Below, one piece after another: positions 7,939-12,473 of a stretch of 12,473 nt of DNA. The stretch's first letter is position 1, and each line of letters opens with the position of its first letter. This stretch comes from JAWLGW01 sp964569055 (GTDB lineage: Bacteria; Planctomycetota; J058). The translations under genes and the position numbers were made by a program. The stretch is from assembly GCA_964569055.1 (NCBI GenBank), contig CAZMSZ010000216.1, positions 1 through 12,473 on the forward strand, in the 5' to 3' direction. The notes under the pieces are model-generated. The model did not search any database, was not told the origin of the DNA, and was given only the letters and a program-made list of their open reading frames with translations.

Positions 7939-8633
7939 GCGCGCCCCTCGCCCTCGTCCGTCTCGGCCTCGCTCTCGCCCTCGCCCTCGCCGCCCGAGGT
8001 CGGCCCCACGTCGAGCGTGAGGCGGCCCTCCCGCACCAGCCGCTCGAGCGCGACCGCCGGGTCCTCCGCCCCGCGCACCGTCTCGGTGAAGCGGAGCAGC
8101 GGCTTCTTGAGCCGCAGCTCGTCTTCGCCCACCGCCTCGACGAAGCCGAGCGCGCCCAGGCCGCGCAGGGCCTTGTCGAGCTCGCGGCGGACCGTCTCGT
8201 GGGCCACGCGCTGATCGCGGCGACGCCGGCGCGGGTTCAAGGCGCGCACGAGCTGCTCCTCGCCCACGAGCTGTGCCAGGCGGGCGGTGACCTGCTGGCG
8301 CGGCACGACGCCCTGCCCGCGCAGCGTGGCGGGGTCGAGCAACAGCAGCGCCAGCGTCTGCCCCACGAGCATTTCGCCGACCGTCAGGTGGCGGCGGCCG
8401 AGGCGATCGCCCTGCGGGAGCAGGTAGAAGTAGCCCTCGGCCTGCACGAGCTGGCAGCCGTAGCGGAGGTACAGCGCCTCGAGGTGGCGCTGCGCGTCGC
8501 GCAAGAAGGCGTAGCGGTCGGGGTCGCTGAGGTCCACGTGCTCGCCGCGCCGCAGCGCGAGGTCGACGTCGGGGAACAGCTCGTCCTCGATCACGTCCTG
8601 CAGGCGGGCGTAGCGCGCCGCGTCCGAGCGCTC
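7935..8633 (-). CDS. jetB: MukE-like subunit (JetB/MksE), 5' end lost in assembly gap
   Basis: The 232 visible residues resemble E. coli MukE almost end to end: ELFPDVDLALRRGEHVD (18-34) for its LFPALDSALRSGRHI, YAFLRDAQRHLEALYLRYG (41-59), EGYFYLLPQ (66-74), VGQTLALLLLDP (90-101), then VRRELDKALRGLGALGFVE (148-166), LRFTETVRGAEDP (180-192) and ERLVREG (197-203). MukE is a tandem winged-helix (KITE-type) protein that binds the kleisin and helps it bridge the SMC heads and hold DNA. The tail (213-230, GGEGEGESEAETDEGEG) is strongly acidic, as is the tail of E. coli MukE. Only a handful of N-terminal residues, including the start codon, should be missing. The stop overlaps the jetC start as ATGA. 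The continuous frame into the gap upstream should not be taken as a fusion with jetA without closing the gap. Confidence 0.87.
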   Translation of the reverse strand, partial: ERSDAARYARLQDVIEDELFPDVDLALRRGEHVDLSDPDRYAFLRDAQRHLEALYLRYGCQLVQAEGYFYLLPQGDRLGRRHLTVGEMLVGQTLALLLLDPATLRGQGVVPRQQVTARLAQLVGEEQLVRALNPRRRRRDQRVAHETVRRELDKALRGLGALGFVEAVGEDELRLKKPLLRFTETVRGAEDPAVALERLVREGRLTLDVGPTSGGEGEGESEAETDEGEGRA

Positions 8634-8733
8634 NNNNNNNNNNNNNNNNNNNNNNNNNNNNNNNNNNNNNNNNNNNNNNNNNNNNNNNNNNNNNNNNNNN
8701 NNNNNNNNNNNNNNNNNNNNNNNNNNNNNNNNN
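8634..8733. other. Assembly gap (100 N) swallowing the end of jetA and the start of jetB
   Basis: Exactly 100 N. Right of it is an N-terminal MukF-like segment of about 184 residues; left of it is a nearly complete MukE. E. coli MukF is about 440 aa, so by that yardstick roughly 250 residues of kleisin plus the jetB start are absent, which implies about 0.8 kb of missing DNA rather than 100 bases. The contig ends also share a 5-base CGCTC that would join the two frames in register, so a very short or negative gap cannot be excluded. Confidence 0.95.
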
Positions 8734-8749
8734 CGCTCGATCGAGGCCA
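8734..8749. repeat. 16-bp direct repeat, copy A, at the gap edge
   Basis: CGCTCGATCGAGGCCA begins at the first base after the N run and recurs exactly at 9259-9274. It contains the palindrome CTCGATCGAG. On the coding (minus) strand both copies encode ASIE within jetA, so chance recurrence of a favoured codon string is possible. Confidence 0.6.
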
Positions 8750-9287
8750 CCACCTCCTCCTGCTGCGCGTCCATGCCCCGCTGCCGCCGCTCGATCCCAG
8801 TGAGGAGGTCGCTCACGAGCACCTGCAGCGGCTGCGTCACGCGCGCGTCCCAGGCGTCCTCGTCGCGGCCCGCCTTCTTGGCGGCGGTCCGGCAGGCGAG
8901 GAGCTGCTCGCGGAGCATCTTGGTGAGCAGCCCCAGGCTCTCGCGCGTGAGCGTCTCCTCGGCCAAGAAGAAGTCGACGATCCCCACGGCGAGGCGCGTG
9001 AGCGCGAACTCGCCGGCCGAGACGATCCCCGCCGCGTCGACCCGCGCCAGCAGCCGCTGGTCGCGCAGCCGCTGGATCGCGTGGGTGGCCCGCTTGCGCG
9101 GGTTGGCGGCCCCAGGCTCGGAGTGCTCGAGCCGCTCCTCGAACACCTCGACGAGCAGCTCCTCCTCGAACGAGGCCAGCCCGGCCCGCTCCGCCCGCGC
9201 CCGCAGCGCCACCAAGAAGCACAGGTCGGTGGTGTCGAGGGAGAGCGAAACCCGTCCGCGCTCGATCGAGGCCAGCGCGCGGCCCAT
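8734..9287 (-). CDS. jetA: MukF-like kleisin (JetA/MksF), N-terminal part only
   Basis: First gene of the cassette. The visible 184 residues match the N-terminal half of MukF: ASIERGRVSLSLDTTDLCFL (6-25) corresponds to MukF's helix plus LPVDRLSFLLAV; RATHAIQRLRDQRLLAR (66-82) to its VRANNAINDMVRQRLLNRF; EFALTRLAVGIVDFFL (93-108) to YRLTPLGIGITDYYI; and LTKMLREQLLACRTAAKKA to the following long helix. This is the winged-helix/dimerisation domain. The helical middle and the C-terminal winged-helix domain that binds the SMC head are missing in the N gap. I prefer ATG 9287-9285, which has AGGA close upstream and starts just before the first conserved helix. GTG 9335-9333 in the same frame is a possible longer start, lying about one turn downstream of a -10-like TATGCT. 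The kleisin would link the SMC heads and recruit MukE. Confidence 0.83.
9259..9274. repeat. 16-bp direct repeat, copy B, near the jetA start
   Basis: Second exact copy of the 16-mer at 8734-8749, in the same orientation and 525 bases away. On the minus strand it encodes ASIE near the N-terminus of the kleisin. See copy A. Confidence 0.6.
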
Positions 9288-9430
9288 CGGGTCCTCGCTC
9301 GCCCGCCCCTCGCGCTCCTGCCCCGGCCCGCTCACGGGGGCGCAGCATACAGGGCGAGGCGGCTCGCCGCCGCGCGCGGGCGGCGTGTCGGACCCATCGC
9401 GTACCACTGGGGTCTGAACGGAGGTGCCGC
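9288..9430. promoter_or_regulatory. Divergent intergenic/promoter region between jetA and the 194-aa gene
   Basis: The SMC cassette (minus) and the two-gene operon (plus) start back to back here, so both promoters must lie in or near this stretch. On the minus strand TATGCT (9349-9344) is a fair -10 hexamer. It would place a transcription start at about 9337, right at GTG 9335 (a leaderless transcript) and about 50 bases before ATG 9287. On the plus strand the AT-richest piece is GCGTACCACT (about 9398-9407), a weak -10 candidate. No clear -35 boxes or operator palindromes were recognised. Confidence 0.4.
9420..9424 (+). promoter_or_regulatory. Shine-Dalgarno GGAGG of the 194-aa gene
   Basis: A full GGAGG six bases before GTG 9431. 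It decides that start against the overlapping GTG at 9424 in another frame, which has no such spacing. Confidence 0.6.
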
Positions 9431-10015
9431 GTGAGCCGCGAGGCGTCGCACAGGGACGCGGGCGACACGGAGCGGGCGGAGGCGGAGGCGGAGGCGGATC
9501 GCGCGCTCCGGAGCCGGATGGCCGCGGCGGGCGTGAGCCTGGCGGGGCCGCGCCCCGGGGTGATCAAGGCGTCCGACGCGCTGGTCGAGCTAATGAGACC
9601 GCTGATCGACGCGCTCGCCCGGGAGGCCCCGTTCACGCAGAGCAGCATGGAGCAGCTCCTCGGCCTTGGGATCGCGGTCTGGAACGCTGGGTCGCGGGGG
9701 TACCGCACGGCGGAGTCCTTCCTCGCGGACTGCCCCCACGGCCTGAAGCCGGAGGAGGTCGGGCCGCGCGACCTCCTCGAGTGTCTGTTCGCCCGCCGGC
9801 AGACCCTGTTCCCCAACGATCGGCGGCTGATCGGCGACCTCGTGGTGCAAGAGGCTTCGCCCGGGAACTTCGGGGTCGCCGTGACGTGGTCGGACGGCGA
9901 GGGCGGCGTCAGCGAGGAGACGTTGCGCAGCCTGGAGCGGGCCCTGGCCGCGCTCGCGAACCCCAGGGCGCGGCGCGGCACCTCCCGCAAGCGGCGCCGC
10001 ACGCGCAGGAGCTGA
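9431..10015 (+). CDS. Unrecognised 194-aa protein, first gene of a two-gene operon
   Basis: I do not recognise this family with confidence. The N-terminus (about 10-25) is an Ala/Glu-rich acidic stretch encoded by a GGAGGC triplicate. The middle (about 45-155) looks like a compact soluble alpha/beta domain: SDALVELMRPLIDAL, MEQLLGLGIAVWNAG, PRDLLECLFARRQTLFPND, then a strand-like LIGDLVVQEASPGNFGVAVTW. Its terms recall small conserved bacterial proteins of unknown function in which a helical part ending 'AxWNA' is followed by 'RRxxLFxxDxRxI'. No catalytic motif, signal peptide or membrane segment is evident. The C-terminus (180-194) is extremely basic (RARRGTSRKRRRTRRS) and could touch nucleic acid. 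It has a strong Shine-Dalgarno and ends four bases before the dioxygenase gene, so the two are almost certainly co-transcribed. It is divergent from the SMC cassette, and a link to it is only positional. Confidence 0.75.
   Translation: MSREASHRDAGDTERAEAEAEADRALRSRMAAAGVSLAGPRPGVIKASDALVELMRPLIDALAREAPFTQSSMEQLLGLGIAVWNAGSRGYRTAESFLADCPHGLKPEEVGPRDLLECLFARRQTLFPNDRRLIGDLVVQEASPGNFGVAVTWSDGEGGVSEETLRSLERALAALANPRARRGTSRKRRRTRRS
9478..9495 (+). repeat. Three tandem GGAGGC units inside the 194-aa gene
   Basis: GGAGGC occurs three times in tandem and encodes an Ala-Glu run near the N-terminus of the 194-aa protein. It may vary in length by slippage, and each unit contains an SD-like GGAGG. There is no sign that it is used as one. 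Confidence 0.6.
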
Positions 10016-10019
10016 GGGC

Positions 10020-12368
10020 GTGACCGCACGAGCGAAGGCCGCCAAGGCGTCGCGGCGCGCGGCGACGCGCACGGGCGCGAAGAAGGGCGCGCGAGGCGCC
10101 GACCTCCGCGTCGAGCTGCCGCGGCTCCTGGCCAAGGCCCGCCGTCCGGGGGAGTTCTGCGCCTCGGGCGCGGCCGAGCTGCCGATCGTGAAGATCGCGG
10201 TCAAGGGCGTCGGCCCGCTCGGGCTGCCGATCACGCCCGCGCAGGCGGAGGCGCTGGTCAAGGCGGCCAAGCCCGCCCCCTACGGCCGCGGCGCCAAGAC
10301 GATCGTCGACCCGGCGGTGCGCCGCTGCTGGCAGCTCCCGCCGCGCGCGGTCGAGCTGCGCGACCCGCGCTGGCAGGCCGTGTTGGACGAGGTCACGCGC
10401 CAGGCGCTGGCCGGGCTCGGGGTGAGCGGGGCGGCCAAGGCCGAGCTCTACAAGCTGCTCGTGTACGACGAGGGGAGCTTCTTCCTCGAGCACCGCGACA
10501 CCGAGAAGTCGCCCGGCATGTTCGGGACGCTGGTGGTGGTGCTCCCCTCCGCGCACCGGGGCGGCGAGCTGATCGTGCGCCACGCGGGGCGCGAGGCCAC
10601 GCTCGACCTCGCGGGCGAGGACCTCGGCGTGGTGCGCTGGGGCGCGTTCTACGCCGACTGCCTGCACGAGCTGCGCCCGGTGAGGCGCGGCTACCGCGTG
10701 GCGCTGGTCTACAACCTCGTCCGCCGCGCGGGCCGCGCGCCTACCCCGCCGGACCACGGCCCGGTGGTCCGCCGCGTGGCCGAGGCGCTGCGCCGCTGGC
10801 CCGAGGGCCCCCAGGCGCCGGTCAAGCTGGTGGTCCCACTCGCGCACCAGTACACCCCGGCCGAGCTGGCCTTCGCGACGCTCAAGAACGAGGACGCCGC
10901 CGCGGCGGCCGTCTTGAGCGCGGCCTGCGCCGAGGCGGGCTGCGTGCTCCGGCTGGGCATGATCTCGATTCACCAGGCGGGCGCCGCGGAGCCGCTGTGG
11001 GACTCGTGGAGCGGCCGCGGCTGGGGGCGGCGCCGGTGGTACGACGACGACGAGGACGACGACGACGTCCCCGACTACGAGGTGATCGAGCTCGACATGC
11101 ACGAGCGGGTCGTCGACGACTGGCGCACTCCCGACGACCGCGTCGAGAAGCGCGGGCCGATCGACTTCGAGGACGAGGAGCTCGCCCCGCCGGGCGCCCT
11201 CGACGACGAGACGCCCGACGAGGAGCACTTCCACGAGGCGACCGGCAACGAGGGCTGCTCGTTCGAGCGCACCTACCGCCGCGCCGCGCTGGTGCTGTGG
11301 CCGGCCGCCCACGAGCTGCGCGTGCTGCACCAGGGCGGCCCGGAGGTCGCGATCGCGGCCGTCAAGCGCCTGGCGCGCAGCGCCAAGACCCGGAGCGAGG
11401 CCGAGGCGCTGGCCCGGATCGTGGTCGAGGAGTGGCCCCGGCCCGCCGTATACGAGGGCGGCGGGATCTCGCCCCGTGACGCGACCTCCGATCGCGGCAA
11501 GCTGCTCGAGGCCCTGACGCGCCTGCGCGACCGCGCGCTGCTCGAGCAGTTCTTGCGCGAGGTGGTGGCCGCGGGCGCCTTCGACGGCGAGGAGACCGAG
11601 GCGCTGGTGCGCGCGCTCCGCCGCGTCTCGGTCGACGTGGCCGGCGGAGTGCTCGAGGGGCTGGTCGAGCGCCTGGCCTCGCGGCGCTTTCCGGCGCTGG
11701 CGCGTCTCCTGCGGGCCGTGGCGAAGGACCGCCCCGGGGCCTACCTCGTACCGCCGCTCGAGGCCCTGGTCCAGGCGATCGCGCGCGCGCAGCCGTACGA
11801 CCGCTTGCCCTGGGGTCACGAGGTCCCGACGAGCCGAGCGGCCGCCCTGGTCGACCTGCTGCACGCCCTCGGCGCGGTGCCCGGCTGCGCCGCCGCCGGA
11901 GACCGGCTGATCGACGAGCTGCGCGGCGCCCGCGAGCGCTGGCCGCTCGACGAGGTGCTCCTGCCGGCGGCGCGCGCCGTGCACCGCCGGCGGGGCCCGC
12001 TCGCCAGCGCCGTGAGCGCGCTGCGGGCCGACGTGCTCGCCCACCTGCGCGCGCGGGTCGCGCGCCGGCTCGCGCCGCCCAAGGACGCGGCCCGCTCGAG
12101 CGAGGGGCTCCGCTGCGGGTGCGCGGACTGCAGGGCGCTGGCCGCGTTCCTCGCCGACCGGACCGGGACCACCTGGGTGCTCAGTGCGGCCAAGGACCGG
12201 CGACAGCACCTCGCCCACCAGGCCCTGCAGGCCAAGCTGGACGTCAAGCTGCGGACCGAGCAGCGCGGCCGCCCGTACTCGCTGGTGTGCACCAAGACCC
12301 AGGCGAGCTACGAGGCGCGGGTCACGCAGCGCAAGGAGGACCTGGCCGCGCTCGCCGCGCTGGAGTGA
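10020..12368 (+). CDS. 2-oxoglutarate/Fe(II)-dependent dioxygenase with long C-terminal extension and Cys-rich end domain
   Basis: A 782-aa soluble protein. After a basic N-terminus (1-30), residues about 100-235 form a prolyl-4-hydroxylase-like 2OG/Fe(II) oxygenase domain: YKLLVYDEGSFFLEHRDTEK gives the HxD pair H158/D160, GTLVVVLPSAHRGGELIVRH follows, CLHELRPVRRGYRVAL gives the distal iron ligand H216, and R226 is the likely 2OG-binding Arg. The full metal and cosubstrate set is present, so activity is expected; the substrate (protein, nucleic acid or small molecule) is unknown. A strongly acidic insert with DDDEDDDD lies near 342-349. The remaining ~450 residues are helical, and the end carries C699, C701, C704 (CGCADC), H730/H733 and C757, a plausible zinc-binding element. 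I recall similar long 2OG proteins with this Cys-rich end in fungi and some bacteria, of unknown role. The GTG start lies four bases after the preceding stop, with GAGGG immediately upstream. Confidence 0.85.
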   Translation: MTARAKAAKASRRAATRTGAKKGARGADLRVELPRLLAKARRPGEFCASGAAELPIVKIAVKGVGPLGLPITPAQAEALVKAAKPAPYGRGAKTIVDPAVRRCWQLPPRAVELRDPRWQAVLDEVTRQALAGLGVSGAAKAELYKLLVYDEGSFFLEHRDTEKSPGMFGTLVVVLPSAHRGGELIVRHAGREATLDLAGEDLGVVRWGAFYADCLHELRPVRRGYRVALVYNLVRRAGRAPTPPDHGPVVRRVAEALRRWPEGPQAPVKLVVPLAHQYTPAELAFATLKNEDAAAAAVLSAACAEAGCVLRLGMISIHQAGAAEPLWDSWSGRGWGRRRWYDDDEDDDDVPDYEVIELDMHERVVDDWRTPDDRVEKRGPIDFEDEELAPPGALDDETPDEEHFHEATGNEGCSFERTYRRAALVLWPAAHELRVLHQGGPEVAIAAVKRLARSAKTRSEAEALARIVVEEWPRPAVYEGGGISPRDATSDRGKLLEALTRLRDRALLEQFLREVVAAGAFDGEETEALVRALRRVSVDVAGGVLEGLVERLASRRFPALARLLRAVAKDRPGAYLVPPLEALVQAIARAQPYDRLPWGHEVPTSRAAALVDLLHALGAVPGCAAAGDRLIDELRGARERWPLDEVLLPAARAVHRRRGPLASAVSALRADVLAHLRARVARRLAPPKDAARSSEGLRCGCADCRALAAFLADRTGTTWVLSAAKDRRQHLAHQALQAKLDVKLRTEQRGRPYSLVCTKTQASYEARVTQRKEDLAALAALE

Positions 12369-12450
12369 GCCCGATCTTCCTGGCCGCGAGCCGCGGTCGC
12401 CTGCACGAACCTACAGCGACACTCGACCTACGGTATCGAGCCGCACCACG

Positions 12451-12473
12451 TCAGTCGAACCACTCGTCGAACG
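12451..12473 (-). CDS. Possible C-terminal end of a minus-strand gene entering from the right
   Basis: On the minus strand the last 23 bases read FDEWFD followed by TGA (12453-12451). An acidic-aromatic end of this kind is typical of many bacterial proteins, but six residues cannot identify a family. The stretch 12369-12450 between this and the dioxygenase stop holds only a short inverted repeat (CTCGA 12422-12426 / TCGAG 12436-12440), too weak to call a terminator. Confidence 0.25.

Noticed and set aside
3577..8214. Long plus-strand open frame opposite the SMC gene
   Set aside because: It is antisense to a well-matched MukB-like gene. At this GC content, codon bias leaves antisense frames open, and its translation is low-complexity Arg/Ala/Leu with no family motifs.
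8734..8749. CRISPR or attachment-site reading of the 16-bp repeat
   Set aside because: There are only two copies, both in coding sequence 525 bases apart, with no spacer regularity and no integrase nearby.
7939..10029. Apparent minus-strand extension of the SMC gene upstream of its ATG
   Set aside because: The frame is only open; its translation is Arg/Pro/Ala-rich and overlaps the MukE and MukF frames, which carry real motifs. ATG 7938 with GAGGGG and the ATGA overlap fixes the start.
9909..12218. Long minus-strand frame opposite the dioxygenase
   Set aside because: It is a shadow of the plus-strand gene, which has the complete HxD...H...R set. The antisense product has no recognisable domain.

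Overview
The window is very GC-rich (roughly three quarters G+C by eye), uses many GTG starts and is tightly packed. It is a draft scaffold: two runs of exactly 100 N (1726-1825 and 8634-8733) are conventional gaps of unknown length, and both fall inside genes. Composition, a decayed Rpn/DUF4351-type gene and an Rhs/YD-repeat remnant suggest a large-genome environmental bacterium such as a myxobacterium-like or planctomycete-like lineage. That is inference; no rRNA or lineage marker is present.

Left part (1-2512, plus strand): a putative Rpn/PD-(D/E)XK nuclease-transposase gene that enters from the left and carries an in-frame TGA; an intact sterol desaturase/fatty acid hydroxylase-type membrane di-iron enzyme (605-1519); and a broken YD-repeat (Rhs-type) fragment. 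The fragment contains an N gap and a likely one-base frameshift, and it runs without a stop into the 3' end of the next gene. The identical 10-mer TAGACTCGCC lies just upstream of the last two and looks like a -10 promoter element.

Centre (2516-9335, minus strand): the main feature is a four-gene SMC cassette transcribed right to left, in the order MukF-like kleisin (jetA), MukE-like (jetB), MukB-like SMC ATPase (jetC), Toprim nuclease (jetD). jetB/jetC overlap as ATGA and jetC/jetD as GTGA. This gene set and order is that of Wadjet/MksBEFG, the anti-plasmid system in which a loop-extruding SMC complex hands DNA to the JetD nuclease. The SMC subunit is, however, a full-length MukB-class protein (1478 aa, with a MukB-like hinge in mid-sequence) rather than a short MksB, and JetD is compact (329 aa). 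The kleisin C-terminus and the first residues of MukE are lost in the second N gap, so the single open frame seen across it is probably an assembly artefact.

Right part (9431-12368, plus strand): divergent from the SMC cassette, a two-gene operon encodes an unrecognised 194-aa protein and a 782-aa protein with an N-terminal 2-oxoglutarate/Fe(II) dioxygenase domain and a C-terminal Cys-rich (CxCxxC) domain. The last 105 bases hold no complete gene, but the final 23 may be the C-terminal end of a minus-strand CDS.
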